NCBI GenBank assembly: GCA_004296455.1
Contig: AP018280.1
Span: 4,278,001 to 4,342,000, forward strand
Direction of reading: 5' to 3'
DNA length: 64,000 nucleotides
DNA from: Calothrix sp. NIES-4101
Lineage (GTDB): Bacteria > Cyanobacteriota > Cyanobacteriia > Cyanobacteriales > Nostocaceae
Numbering within the stretch: position 1 is the stretch's first letter; every line of letters starts with the position of its first letter. The notes under the pieces are model-generated. The model ran no database searches. It had not been told where the DNA came from and saw only the letters and a program-made list of their open reading frames with translations. The position numbers and the translations under genes were made by a program. Positions 17,298 through 26,690 of the stretch are shown here, piece by piece.

Positions 17298-20006
17298 TTA
17301 ACTTTTAGGAACAGCAGCACAGGTTAGTGATTTTTGCATATTACTAGAAACTTTATCTGCAACTAATTCAATTTTTCCTTGGGCATTGCGATGCCAGCTA
17401 GTAGCTTGAACAAAAGTTTCTGGGGTGGTGGGGATTTTCGCTTGTACTGGCTGAGTTTGACGGAATGCAGAGATGTCACGCACATCAGACCAAGTGCGAT
17501 CGCTCCTCAATTCTTGTGTAGGATTTTGTGGCACACCACCCCTTCCTGTGGCGATAAAACTACTATCATTATTTCCTGAACAACCTGTAGCAATTTTCTG
17601 AGATGGATCGGTTAGATTTGCAGGTAATTCGACTAAACCAGAATTTGGATCAACACCAAAGTTATTAATTTGCACTGTGCCACTAACTCCAAATTCGGAA
17701 CTAGCCGTAATGTCACTTTCCGGGGTGAGTTGGTCGCGGAATTCTAGTCCAAATAAACCCTGAGTTTGAATATTAATATTACCACCAGCCCCTTTAATCG
17801 CATTGGCAGTGATATCGCTGTTTTCTAAACCTATAATAATCGGTGCATTAATGCTGATATTGCCACCTGTGGCTGTACCTGTGGCATTGGTGTTGATGTG
17901 ACTCCCATAACGCATCAATAGAACATCAGTATTGAGAGTAATATTACCGCGATCACCTGCGGAAACTTCCGAAAGCAAACTGCCTCCTTGTTCCAGCTTA
18001 ATTTGGTTGGCATTAACAAGCAAGTTACCTGCATTACCGCCACCTGTATTACTGACGGAAATTTGCCCATCATCAAGAACATTGAGTTGATCTACCACTA
18101 GATTAACTGAACCCGCATCAGAGCTAGTCGTGGAAGCTGCCGTAATGCTACTTGGGAGAATACGACCATCAGTTAAGGGTTGGGAATTACCCTTTACAGT
18201 TATATTGTTGACTTGCAAGTTGATATTACCTGCCGCACCATTGCCATCTGTGGAGGAGTTAATTTGTCCACCATTGAAGACACGCAAACTATCTGCTATC
18301 AAGCTAATGTTGCCCCCCTGGCCTGTGGAATTTTGCCCAACTGCTACAGTGATACCACTGACAGCGTTACCAAGAAGATCAACCACGGGATCGCTAACCT
18401 GCACGTCATTGGCTTGAATCGTGATATTTCCTGCTGTACCTCCACCTGCAAGCGCAGCTATTGGGCTACCTGCAATTTGACTGGAGATGCTTCCACCGTT
18501 GGTGAGAGCGAGTTGACCCGTGTTAATTGTCACATTGCCCCCTTGACCAACCGCCCCGGTTAGAATTGAACTGACGATCCCACTGGTACCATTATCCGGG
18601 TTTGTGCCGCGAATCTCCAGACTCTGAGTCGCTGTCACGGAAATATCCCCAGCTTTGCCAGTTAGAGGGGAGAAAGCACCAAACAAATCGGTGCTGATAC
18701 GTCCCCCATCTAGCAGGCGTACCCGTTCAGCCTCGACCGTAATTGCACCACTTTCATTCTGTTGTCCTCCGAGAATAAGCGTTCCAATTGCACTGATTGG
18801 AAAGGAGTTTCCTGTAATCTGACTGCGGAATGGCGCATAACCAATAATTTCTACATCGGTGGCATGAACTGTGACATTACCTGTTTTGGCATTATTGATC
18901 GGCGAGAAGGTTAAAAAGTCAATAATACCCAGGTTAGAGGAGTTTATCCATCCTCCGTTGGCAAGGCGCAATCGTTGAGTATCAATGGTGGTATTTCCAG
19001 CTGTTGCTCCACTCCCTTTTACACTGGTGGTTAAGCCTGGAAAAGTAACATTATCGGGATGAGAAACACCCAGCAGATCCACAAATTCTGTAGTTTTGAC
19101 GGTAATGCCCTGTCCTTGAGCATTCGCACCAGTGGATGATTCTATATTGGAACCATCTTGTAAGGTTAACCCCCGTCCCTGGATATTAATTGCACCACCA
19201 ATTGCTCCACTGGTGTTGATATAAGAGGACTGTTGCAGGGTAATATCGCCCCAGGTGGGCGATAGGGATGAACTCGCCAATTGCCAGTTGCCAGAGGTAG
19301 GGATACTCACCGTGCCATTTTGCATTGCCCACAGTTCCACACGACCATCCGGCGCAGAGATGTTGGCACTATTGATATCGATTTGTCCCCCAATCAGTGC
19401 CAGGGTTTGATTTGGTGCAATGGACAATGTTGGCATCCGAAAGAAGAAATTGTTGCTAGGTGTACCTTGGATTGCGATGCCTCCCGCATTACTTCCCACC
19501 TGCAAACCCACAGGTACACTCATGGTCAACAACGGTGGTTCAGTTGGATTTACAGCATTAAATTCTGTCCCATCGGCAAATTTAATACTATTCGCTGTCG
19601 TCCCCACAAATGAACCGCCAATATCCAATTTGGCATTTTGCCCAAACATAATTCCGTTGGGATTCATCAAAAACAAACTCACAGAATTATTCGCGTTGAG
19701 AGTTTGAATTAATCCATCAATATTAGAAATATTTCCACCTGTAACTCGGCTAAAAATGGTAGTAATATTTGGTGTATTTGTTAAATTAAAAATCGCTGCG
19801 CCACCTGTTGGTACAGAGAAACTACTAAAGCTATGAAATAAGTTATTACCTTTATCAATACCATTAATAATAGTAAAATTACTGCCATTTTGGTTGACAA
19901 TAGTGTTGGTAGTCCCATCGGATACTACTTGAGCCACAGATGAACGCATCATTCCTGGTGTTAATAAACCTGTCGTTAATATTAATAGGAAGGTTATGGT
20001 TTTCAT
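17298..20006 (-). CDS. Two-partner-secretion exoprotein with filamentous haemagglutinin N-terminal domain
   Basis: 902 residues. A signal peptide (ITFLLILTTGLLTPGMMRSS) leads into the haemagglutination activity (TPS) domain, residues about 25-140, with the diagnostic NSVSLFLMNPNGIMFGQNAK and IGGSFVGTTANSIKF. The rest is beta-helix repeats with recurring A-G-N-I/V-T and N-G-G-x-I-S-S. The last 100 residues carry a conserved tail (ATGCSGN..SSFIATGRGG..ELRSDRTWSD) ending in two cysteine-containing segments. Such proteins are exported across the outer membrane by a TpsB (ShlB-type) partner, not present here. The tail is duplicated in the fragment just upstream. Confidence 0.92.
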   Translation of the reverse strand: MKTITFLLILTTGLLTPGMMRSSVAQVVSDGTTNTIVNQNGSNFTIINGIDKGNNLFHSFSSFSVPTGGAAIFNLTNTPNITTIFSRVTGGNISNIDGLIQTLNANNSVSLFLMNPNGIMFGQNAKLDIGGSFVGTTANSIKFADGTEFNAVNPTEPPLLTMSVPVGLQVGSNAGGIAIQGTPSNNFFFRMPTLSIAPNQTLALIGGQIDINSANISAPDGRVELWAMQNGTVSIPTSGNWQLASSSLSPTWGDITLQQSSYINTSGAIGGAINIQGRGLTLQDGSNIESSTGANAQGQGITVKTTEFVDLLGVSHPDNVTFPGLTTSVKGSGATAGNTTIDTQRLRLANGGWINSSNLGIIDFLTFSPINNAKTGNVTVHATDVEIIGYAPFRSQITGNSFPISAIGTLILGGQQNESGAITVEAERVRLLDGGRISTDLFGAFSPLTGKAGDISVTATQSLEIRGTNPDNGTSGIVSSILTGAVGQGGNVTINTGQLALTNGGSISSQIAGSPIAALAGGGTAGNITIQANDVQVSDPVVDLLGNAVSGITVAVGQNSTGQGGNISLIADSLRVFNGGQINSSTDGNGAAGNINLQVNNITVKGNSQPLTDGRILPSSITAASTTSSDAGSVNLVVDQLNVLDDGQISVSNTGGGNAGNLLVNANQIKLEQGGSLLSEVSAGDRGNITLNTDVLLMRYGSHINTNATGTATGGNISINAPIIIGLENSDITANAIKGAGGNINIQTQGLFGLEFRDQLTPESDITASSEFGVSGTVQINNFGVDPNSGLVELPANLTDPSQKIATGCSGNNDSSFIATGRGGVPQNPTQELRSDRTWSDVRDISAFRQTQPVQAKIPTTPETFVQATSWHRNAQGKIELVADKVSSNMQKSLTCAAVPKS

Positions 20007-20094
20007 TCTTCAAAAATTTCCTCCACCTGAGTTAAACTCATAGTTCCCTGAATGAAATTTTTAATAACATACTTAACTTTAATTAACTTTTAGA

Positions 20095-20430
20095 TTAACT
20101 GATAGGAATTGCAGCACAGGTTAATTCTTGTTGTACTTGAGTAGGAGGTTTATCTGCAACTAATTCAATTTTTCCTTGGGCATTACTATGCCAAAATGTA
20201 GCTTGGACAAGTGTTTCTAGGGTGGTGGGAATTTTCGCTTGTACTGGCTGAGTTTGACGGAATGCAGAGATGTCACGCACATCAGACCAAGTGCGATCGC
20301 TCCTCAATTCTTGACTAGGATTTTGTGGTATTCCACCTCTTCCGGTGGCGATAAAACTATTACCACCGTTATCTGCACAACCTGTAGCAATTTGTTGTGA
20401 TGGATCGGTAATATTTGCTGGTAATTCTAC
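20095..20430 (-). pseudogene. C-terminal fragment of a second TPS exoprotein
   Basis: The frame from 20430 to 20095 reads VELPANITDPSQQIATGC, FIATGRGGIPQNP, ELRSDRTWSDVRDISAF and ends ELTCAAIPIS, closely matching the last 110 residues of the exoprotein gene immediately downstream. The homology stops at 20430, where IS5-type remnant sequence begins, so an insertion removed the rest of a tandem paralogue. The only start (20307) is internal to the conserved tail, so no exported product is expected. Confidence 0.8.
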
Positions 20431-20795
20431 CTAGCGTGGTAAAACTTGCTAGAAGAGGTTATAAATCATGTACTCTATGGAATGTGCTTCCAGCAGACTT
20501 TCCTCCAAGTTCAACAGTTTATAGCTATTACAGAAAATGCAACGCAAGGGAGTTTGGGAAAAATTAAACCATGCACTACGTGGTCGGGTTCGCTCGAAAT
20601 TAGGTAAATCAACACAACCAAGTGCGTTAGCGAAGCTCGCCGTAGGCATCGCAGCAGATAATCAGTCGGTAAAAACGGCTGAAAAAAGGGAGCCAGTGCG
20701 TTATGCGGCTTCGCCGACTTGAAGCAACTGGCGTGGGATATCTACGGCTTTGATGGTGGCAAGCGCTGGACATTGCTTTTTGGAGGATGGCGAAA
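20431..20795 (+). mobile_element. IS5-type transposase remnant
   Basis: In the plus frames one reads LPADFPPSSTVYSYYRK, QRKGVWEKLNHALRGRVR, ADNQSVKTAEK and, after a frame break, DIYGFDGGKRWT. These are ordered pieces of an IS5-family (IS427/IS1031-like) transposase: the N-terminal DFPPxxTVYxYFRK block, the D-x-Q-S-V-K-T catalytic strand and the Y-G-x-D-G-x-K-x block. The C-terminal half is missing. A small dispersed repeat (GCGTTAGCGAAGCTCGCCG, from 20623) is inserted within it. The element truncated the adjacent exoprotein paralogue and is dead. Confidence 0.7.
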
Positions 20796-20798
20796 ATA

Positions 20799-20930
20799 TT
20801 ATACTTGCAGACTCGCTGTTGTGGAAGTAATTTGTGAAGATTGTTTAGTAATATCGCTAACAGAATATTCGCCTAAAATCGAGTTATCTATTGTTTGAAA
20901 ACTAGTCACCGATGATTTACGTGGAGCCAT
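20799..20930 (-). CDS. Putative 43-residue peptide
   Basis: ATG at 20928-20930 to TAA at 20799-20801. The peptide starts MAPRKSSVTSF and is rich in serine and threonine, with no cysteine and no signal peptide. It lies 49 bp after the 59-residue gene on the same strand and ends at the edge of the IS remnant, so it may be the surviving 5' end of a longer gene. There is no clear ribosome site. Function unknown; it may not be expressed. Confidence 0.3.
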   Translation of the reverse strand: MAPRKSSVTSFQTIDNSILGEYSVSDITKQSSQITSTTASLQV

Positions 20931-20979
20931 AATTCAAATACCTATTAAATGATTCATTTCCCTGTTGGCGTTAGCCTTT

Positions 20980-21159
20980 TCAAAACCAGCTAGTATCGTC
21001 GCAGTCTGAAAACAAGTCTGCTCTTTCTCGATAATTTTGATACTCTATTTCCAACTGCTGCAAATCTGTATCTGATACCAAATTTTGCAATTCTCGCACT
21101 TGATTATCTTCGCTGATACCTGAATAGTAGGTTTTGATAAATTTGTCAGCTTTGCTCAT
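20980..21159 (-). CDS. Small acidic protein, unknown function
   Basis: 59 residues from the ATG at 21157-21159 (a TTG at 21192 would add eleven). It is charged and helical (SKADKFIKTYYSGISEDNQ, then DTDLQQLEIEYQNYRER) and ends in the acidic CDDTSWF. No domain recognised. It lies just after the DUF6876-like gene on the same strand, so both are probably cotranscribed. Confidence 0.5.
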   Translation of the reverse strand: MSKADKFIKTYYSGISEDNQVRELQNLVSDTDLQQLEIEYQNYRERADLFSDCDDTSWF

Positions 21160-21213
21160 TGCTAATTGCTTGCACCATAATTCTTTACCCAATATTCATG
21201 ACTTCGATGTGAC

Positions 21214-21576
21214 TTAATATTCACTGGGAATCATGAGAATTTCTTCAACTAAATAGAGCTTTATGTGACCGAATATAAAATCTGTGTATTCGATTTCTTG
21301 GCGTAATACTTCTTGGTTCGTGTCCCACTCACAAATCAAGATTCCAGAATTATTCTCAACTCGTAAATGCCAAATTTGGAATTCTCGCAAGTTGGGATTG
21401 GAGAGAAATTGTTTTGTTTGATGGGAGAATATTGCATCTATTAGCCAATAACAATTGGTTTCATCTGCTAGATATTTAATCCCTTCAGTGTATTTCAAGC
21501 CGAGCCAATGTTTGTAGAGAATTGTCGAACCAGTAAATTGGTCGAGTGCGGCTTTTATTTCGGATGGTATTTTCAT
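21214..21576 (-). CDS. DUF6876-like small protein
   Basis: 120 residues with the pattern LDQFTGSTILYKHW, then YTEGIKYLADETNCYWLIDAI, matching the DUF6876 family as I know it (L-x-x-F-T-G-S/T, Y-T-x-G-x-x-y-L-a-e, Y-W-L-x-D-x-I). The family occurs on plasmids and in accessory regions of bacteria and its role is unknown. The ATG is at 21574-21576. It heads a short minus-strand run with the 59-residue gene and perhaps the 43-residue peptide. Confidence 0.65.
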   Translation of the reverse strand: MKIPSEIKAALDQFTGSTILYKHWLGLKYTEGIKYLADETNCYWLIDAIFSHQTKQFLSNPNLREFQIWHLRVENNSGILICEWDTNQEVLRQEIEYTDFIFGHIKLYLVEEILMIPSEY

Positions 21577-21914
21577 TGTTGTGAATCTCTAGATTTTACA
21601 AACTTCACACACACATGGGCGTAAGCCATAAAATAAAACTGCTGATAATAAATACCAGCAGTTAAGAGATTATGGTTGATTAGTTAAAACTACATTTTTG
21701 ACCAAAGTAATTTATTTACTGCCGCTAAATCTTCTTCGATAAATTCTTCACAAAATTCCTATGGGTACTCAAAAACGACTGTGTAATTCCAGTTATTTGT
21801 GGTGCTAATTCCATTGACTTTACTCACTTTTTGGCGTAAGCCATAAGTAATTGATTATGCTTGTAGCGAACTAACTCACTGCTATTTCAACACCTACCGA
21901 ATGTGTTTCTTAGA
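21577..21914. other. Intergenic stretch upstream of the duplicated hydrolase fragment
   Basis: 338 bp without a gene that I can support. Two traces of AAGCCATAA (CGTAAGCCATAAAATAA near 21623 and GCGTAAGCCATAAGTAA near 21834) form a short direct repeat about 210 bp apart. The homology to the serine hydrolase begins abruptly at about 21915. Confidence 0.35.
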
Positions 21915-22346
21915 AGTCAGGGTCTAAATTTACCAAGCTTACGTCCAGACATTATTAATCAAGCTAACAATAAACGGGCAAATATCTATAAAAATAAAAA
22001 TGATGCTAATGACAAAAATATACCAGTAAATCGGGATAACTTAAGTTGGAAATATCCCGGTGGTGGTTTAGAGTCAAATAGCATTGATCTCGCCAAATTT
22101 GGGGTGAAAATCATTGATGGTTCATTTCTCTCCCCACAAGCACGACAACAATTAGGATGGGGAAATGTTTTTACCTATAGTGGTGCTCAAACAGGTGCAG
22201 AATCTCACATTCGGCTTGAATTTTCTCAAGGTAATGTGATTGTGGTGTTATCCAATCAACGAATTAGTTTAGATGAAGACGACCCCAACCAAGGACAAGA
22301 AGGAGTAGGAAGACTAGCAAAGACAATTAGCAAGCTCATTAATTAG
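21915..22346 (+). pseudogene. Duplicated C-terminal part of the serine hydrolase
   Basis: From SQGLNLPSLRPDIIN to the stop, this frame is nearly identical in protein and DNA to the last 144 codons of the gene at 15428-16603, keeping the third motif (SGAQTGAES). The signal peptide, the nucleophile motif SVSK and the second motif are missing, and the upstream sequence is unrelated. It is a truncated tandem or segmental duplicate separated from the parent by 5.3 kb. The apparent start at 21903 (TTG) is fortuitous. Confidence 0.85.
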
Positions 22347-22754
22347 AAAAGATTGAAATTTAATCGTATGACATTATGATGTTAAATGATTCTTTTCTGA
22401 TTATGCTCGAGAAGCTTTAAAATTATCTCGAGTATTAATTTTATTCATGTAATGATTGTTTCGTAATACTATTCACCTTTTCCAAAATGCTCCAGTTGAG
22501 TAGCATTTTTTGTGATTACGAATTGCGAATTGTTTTGTTGAATTACCGCAAGAAGGAGAACAAAATCCTACGGGATATATGAAAGCTTGTTTGGCAACTT
22601 TGTCAGCGTTAACAGGCTACTACGAGCTTACTGTGGAAGGATGGTTTTATGGGAAGCCTTACCATTATTCAGTAGAAATATTACTGCGATGTTTGCATTT
22701 GATTTTTACATTGCAGTAATATTTAGAGTAATTAAATTTAGAAATAAGATTAAA
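22347..22754. other. Intergenic stretch with a possible gene remnant
   Basis: No complete gene. On the plus strand 22531-22719 reads ELPQEGEQNPTGYMKACLA, then LTGYYELTVEGWFYGKPYHY, without a start codon and ending in TAA. Its composition looks protein-like, so it is probably a fragment of an unrecognised gene lying between the dead hydrolase copy and the HTH-AAA operon end. Confidence 0.3.
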
Positions 22755-24143
22755 TCACATTTCTATACGCGCTTCAAAATACTGTCGATATAGCTCACAA
22801 CTAGGTATAACCTGATTCTCGTGTAGTTTTACCAAACCCATACTATGTAGTTTAAATGCACTTAACTGTTCTAATTCTACAGGTGTTGGTGATTTGATTA
22901 CTTCGTCGTATGCTGCTGCTAATTGGGGATGCTCTTGTAGGTTTCGTAAGTGTCGATGCAGATGATGGCAATAAATACCTGCATCTGTTGCTGCGGTTTT
23001 AATTAACTGTTGGAAAGTTAGATGACCATATGCTAAATGGTATAAAGCTTGTTGAATTAAGTATGGATGTCCGGATAGCAGTTGCATCAGTTCTGAGAGT
23101 TCATTTTCAGATAAATCCAGTCCATAGCGTTTTTGTAAATCGATTAACTGTAAGTGATTAAATGCTTGCAATTCAATAGCTAAACCGACATTAAAGGGTG
23201 ATTTATTAATATCTAAAGGGATATAAACTTCTGTGGAATGGATAATCAGTAGCCGAAGATTTTGCCAATTAGGATTACCACTATCACCATAGGCTGCTTC
23301 TTCATACCAAGAACGGAGTAATGTAAAGAAATCATCGGCAATTTCTGTATGTAAAAATACTTCGTCAATATCATCCAACGCTAATACCAAAATTCCATTA
23401 ATATTTGGTAGTAAACAGTCTTCAAAATAAGCAGTACAATTACTTTTACTACCAAAGGTATCACTCCAGTAATCTTCGACTCGATAGGGTAGTTGTAATT
23501 TGCGGGTAATAGAGGTACAAAACCAGCGCAAAAATTTATCTAAGTCATTAAAAATACAGCGTTCTGCTCGTTGTAAACTCAGTGCAACTGTATTCACTTG
23601 ATTCTGTTGTTTGGCATGGGCTAAAATTCTCACCATCAAGGAAGTTTTACCCATTTGACTGGGTGCTTTAATCCGAATTAATGCTCCTGATCTGTTAATC
23701 TCTTCATAGCAGCGTGATTCTACCCCCGGACGCTCGATATATAAGGGTGATTCTAAAGATATTAGTCCTACTTGTGCTTCTAATTCTGTTTGTTTGGATG
23801 TGGAGGATGGTAAATAGGATATTGTTGGTTTTTCTTTCACCTCTTCAGATTCTGCAAATGCTCGTTGTGCTAAAACTGCCATTAAATTAGTTTTACTAAC
23901 TTTTTCTCCTAAACTTAATGAAAGAATCTGCCACAATTTAGGACCTACATCATGTTTAATATATTCAGGAGCATAACCACAATCATCTGCAATCTTGTCA
24001 TACTTTTGACCCGATAATGCGCCTTTGAGAACGGCAATTTCAATATTTTTGAGGTGTCTGTTAGTTTTGTGGAAGACTGCTGCATCTGCGATTTTGAGAG
24101 CTAATTCAAAGGCGATCGCGTCTTCTTTCATTATTTCTATCAT
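22755..24143 (-). CDS. HTH-AAA STAND-type ATPase (second paralogue)
   Basis: 462 residues from the ATG at 24141-24143, chosen because AATGGAGGAATAGCT gives a good ribosome site; an in-frame ATG at 24182 lies ahead of it. The N-terminal VMAP-type HTH spans about residues 8-90 (ALKIADAAVFHKTNRHLKNI to KLWQILSLSLGEKVSK). The AAA-like domain has P-loop KAPSQMGKTSLMVR and Walker B LVLALDDIDEVF, then LLSGHPYLIQQAL. Architecture and motifs match the 11182 gene along the whole length. It lies 48 bp downstream of the ParA-like gene and is almost certainly cotranscribed with it. No catalytic effector domain is fused, so the pair likely acts through partners. Confidence 0.85.
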   Translation of the reverse strand: MIEIMKEDAIAFELALKIADAAVFHKTNRHLKNIEIAVLKGALSGQKYDKIADDCGYAPEYIKHDVGPKLWQILSLSLGEKVSKTNLMAVLAQRAFAESEEVKEKPTISYLPSSTSKQTELEAQVGLISLESPLYIERPGVESRCYEEINRSGALIRIKAPSQMGKTSLMVRILAHAKQQNQVNTVALSLQRAERCIFNDLDKFLRWFCTSITRKLQLPYRVEDYWSDTFGSKSNCTAYFEDCLLPNINGILVLALDDIDEVFLHTEIADDFFTLLRSWYEEAAYGDSGNPNWQNLRLLIIHSTEVYIPLDINKSPFNVGLAIELQAFNHLQLIDLQKRYGLDLSENELSELMQLLSGHPYLIQQALYHLAYGHLTFQQLIKTAATDAGIYCHHLHRHLRNLQEHPQLAAAYDEVIKSPTPVELEQLSAFKLHSMGLVKLHENQVIPSCELYRQYFEARIEM

Positions 24144-24191
24144 AGCTATTCCTCCATTTTTCATAAAATATTTTTCATGCAAATAATTAAC

Positions 24192-24971
24192 TTAAATTAA
24201 AATTCCTTCATGTAATCGCGATCCTTGGCTAATATTCTCGGCAAATTTATGTAGGAGATGGGTAAAATAATGGTCAGGGTAATGTAAAGAAAAAATCCCC
24301 TTACTACCTAGTTCTGCCATTTCTGGTGAGAGTGGGAAAATACCTGACACTGGAAGATGATAGTTTGTTTCGACTTTTTGCTGGAGTTCAACCAAGTCTA
24401 GATTTATGGGTGTTTTATTGATAGCCATCATCATATTTTTCACTTGTAACTGATGAGCAATATTCACTGTTACATCAGTTCCTTGAAAGTCCTGGCGGTC
24501 TGGTCGTAAAATAATAATTAATAGATTAGATATAGCTATAGACAATAAAGTCTCTCGACTTAAACCGGGGTGAGTATCGATAAATAAATAGTCTAAATTA
24601 AGTTCTTTAATTAATCGTCGAAATCCACTATTAAGAAAACTCACGTTGTATCCATCACTGATAATTTTGGCGATATCTTCAGGATGAATACTGGCAGGAA
24701 TTAAGAAAAGCTGACCTTTTTGCTGGTTGGGAATATAATCACTAATATCATATGCAGCCTCAGTAATAGGAATACGATTCCACAAATAGTCATTTAAGGT
24801 TTTTCTGTCATCATTAATATTAAATAGAGCATGAATACCGGGGGATTGTAAGTCAGTATCAATTATTGCCACTCGTTTCCCTTGAAGTGCAATTAATACT
24901 GCTAAATTAGCTATGAGGTTAGATTTACCAGTTCCACCCCGGAAGGAGTGCATCGAGATAATTTTAGACAT
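24192..24971 (-). CDS. ParA/MinD-like P-loop ATPase
   Basis: 259 residues. The deviant Walker A is FRGGTGKSNLIANLA: the family's signature lysine before GG is replaced by arginine. Walker A-prime is VAIIDTDLQSPG and Walker B is YLFIDTHPGLSRETL, followed by ILRPDRQDFQGTDV, as in MinD/ParA proteins that position cargo on membranes or DNA. No membrane-targeting helix is evident at the C-terminus. It heads the operon with the HTH-AAA gene, and no ParB-like gene is nearby, so a role in plasmid partition is less likely than a regulatory one coupled to the AAA partner. Divergent from the 25344 operon. Confidence 0.88.
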   Translation of the reverse strand: MSKIISMHSFRGGTGKSNLIANLAVLIALQGKRVAIIDTDLQSPGIHALFNINDDRKTLNDYLWNRIPITEAAYDISDYIPNQQKGQLFLIPASIHPEDIAKIISDGYNVSFLNSGFRRLIKELNLDYLFIDTHPGLSRETLLSIAISNLLIIILRPDRQDFQGTDVTVNIAHQLQVKNMMMAINKTPINLDLVELQQKVETNYHLPVSGIFPLSPEMAELGSKGIFSLHYPDHYFTHLLHKFAENISQGSRLHEGILI

Positions 24972-25343
24972 AATGTTTTTGACACCAGAATTGAGATTCC
25001 TAGCAGTCCATTACTCTAAAAAATAGGAATGATTAACAACTGACCAGAACAGGGGGAGATGAACCACTAGCTAATTTACTAGTGTGATGCGATCGCACCT
25101 TTTAATAAAAGATCAGTTTTGCTGTGCAGATGGATTTGTAAAACTGGTCTTGACAAAAATAGACACTAATGGTATTAAAACAAATGCTTTGTTTTTGGAA
25201 CATTTGATGAATTTTTGGGAATTTGATGAGAAATTTCCTGAAATAGATTATTATGCAACTTAAAGATACATCAGTTTACTTGCTAAATTTGATTGGCGAT
25301 CGCTTAAAATTTAGAAGTTCGTGATTTTCATCTTCTTAAGAGA
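24972..25343. promoter_or_regulatory. Divergent control region between the two ATPase operons
   Basis: 372 bp between outward-facing start codons, AT-rich, with HIP1-type sites (TGCGATCGCA near 25088, GGCGATCGC near 25294). It must contain promoters for both the ParA/HTH-AAA operon and the ATPase/TPR operon, and is the natural place for a shared operator. I do not see a strong palindrome. Confidence 0.45.
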
Positions 25344-26690
25344 ATGTCTCAGTCAAGTTTTCAACGTGCTAATACTCTGAAAGCAGCTTTTCTGGCTTGT
25401 AATGTTGAGCCGCTTGCACCAGCAGAAATGGAACGCTATTATGTCGATTTGTCGGCGGTACGAAAAACTTCAGCTATTGATAATGTCAGCACAATTTTGG
25501 ATTTTCAAGAAGCAGGTGATTTTACAACAATTTTATTTACCGGACATCGCGGTTGTGGTAAAAGTACCGAGTTAAAAAAAATTCAAAGTCTTTGGGAAAA
25601 TAATTATCGGGTGATTTATTTGGAAGCAAATGAAGAGACAGATATTAATGATGCCCGATATACAGATTTATATTTAATTGTGATTAAACAAGTTGAATTT
25701 GAATTACGAAAATTAGATTTGAGTTTTGATAAAGATTTATTAAAAAGTTTTGAATCGTGGTTTAAAGATATTACTCAAGAAAACGAGCAAAGTGTTGAAA
25801 AATCAGTCAACGTTGAGGCAGAAGCAACTCTCAGTCCTACAGCACCATTTCTTGCTAAACTAATGGTTAAATTGTTGGCACAAATTAAAGGCTCGGATAA
25901 GCAAAAAACAACTATTCGGCAAACTCTAGAAAAAGATTTATCTCGTCTCAAGTCTGATACCAATTTGTTATTAAGTGACGCTTACATAAAATTGCGAAAA
26001 AAATTTCCTGAATGCAAAGGTTTATTAATTATCTTTGATAATTTGGATCGAGTTCCACCAGGAGTAGCAGAACATTTATTCTTTGATTATGCGGCACAGA
26101 TGCAGGAATTAAATTGTACAATTATTTATACAGTCCCGATTTCGATTCTTTGCTCGCCAAAAAATCCCCTGAATCAATTTGATGGTAATCCTCATATTGT
26201 GCCAATGATTAATATCTATGAATTTGAACGGCATAAATGCGATTTAAATTATAATCAAATAGGCTTAGATGCAATGGCAAGTGTAATTGAAAAGCGGGTG
26301 GATATTGATGCAATTTTCGAGAGTCGCGATCAATTATTAGAATTAGCAAAAGCAAGCGGTGGACACGTACGGCAGTTAATGCAAATGATGCGCTCGGCTT
26401 GTCAAACAGCAAGTACCCGCAAACATCCAAAAATTACATCCGAAGATATAGAATATGCAGTTAAACAGCAACAATTTAGTTTTGAGAGGTTTATTCCTGA
26501 AGAACATTACTCTCACTTAGCTCAGGTTTGTTTAACTAAAGATGTTAGTAAAGATGAAATTGGACAATTAATGTTATTTAATACTTCCGTATTGGAATAT
26601 AACGGCGATAAACGATGGAATTATCCAAATCCGGTGGTGAAGCGAAATGAATTCTTCCAACAAGCTCTCCAATCAGCACAACAACAGTAA
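25344..26690 (+). CDS. P-loop ATPase of STAND/AAA type
   Basis: 448 residues. The P-loop is FTGHRGCGKSTELKK (about residues 72-86) and Walker B is LLIIFDNLDRV (about 230). A helical insert with an acidic, serine-rich segment lies between them. The C-terminal part (LLELAKASGGHVRQLMQMM) resembles the winged-helix/lid region of AAA-type STAND ATPases. No effector domain is fused. The gene overlaps the TPR gene by 44 bp (its last 14 codons), which implies translational coupling and probably a complex of the two products. It is divergent from the ParA-like gene. Confidence 0.82.
   Translation: MSQSSFQRANTLKAAFLACNVEPLAPAEMERYYVDLSAVRKTSAIDNVSTILDFQEAGDFTTILFTGHRGCGKSTELKKIQSLWENNYRVIYLEANEETDINDARYTDLYLIVIKQVEFELRKLDLSFDKDLLKSFESWFKDITQENEQSVEKSVNVEAEATLSPTAPFLAKLMVKLLAQIKGSDKQKTTIRQTLEKDLSRLKSDTNLLLSDAYIKLRKKFPECKGLLIIFDNLDRVPPGVAEHLFFDYAAQMQELNCTIIYTVPISILCSPKNPLNQFDGNPHIVPMINIYEFERHKCDLNYNQIGLDAMASVIEKRVDIDAIFESRDQLLELAKASGGHVRQLMQMMRSACQTASTRKHPKITSEDIEYAVKQQQFSFERFIPEEHYSHLAQVCLTKDVSKDEIGQLMLFNTSVLEYNGDKRWNYPNPVVKRNEFFQQALQSAQQQ

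Noticed and set aside
24192-24971. Plasmid partition locus
   Set aside because: The ATPase is ParA-like but no ParB-like gene or centromere-type repeat array is adjacent; context points to an HTH-AAA partner.
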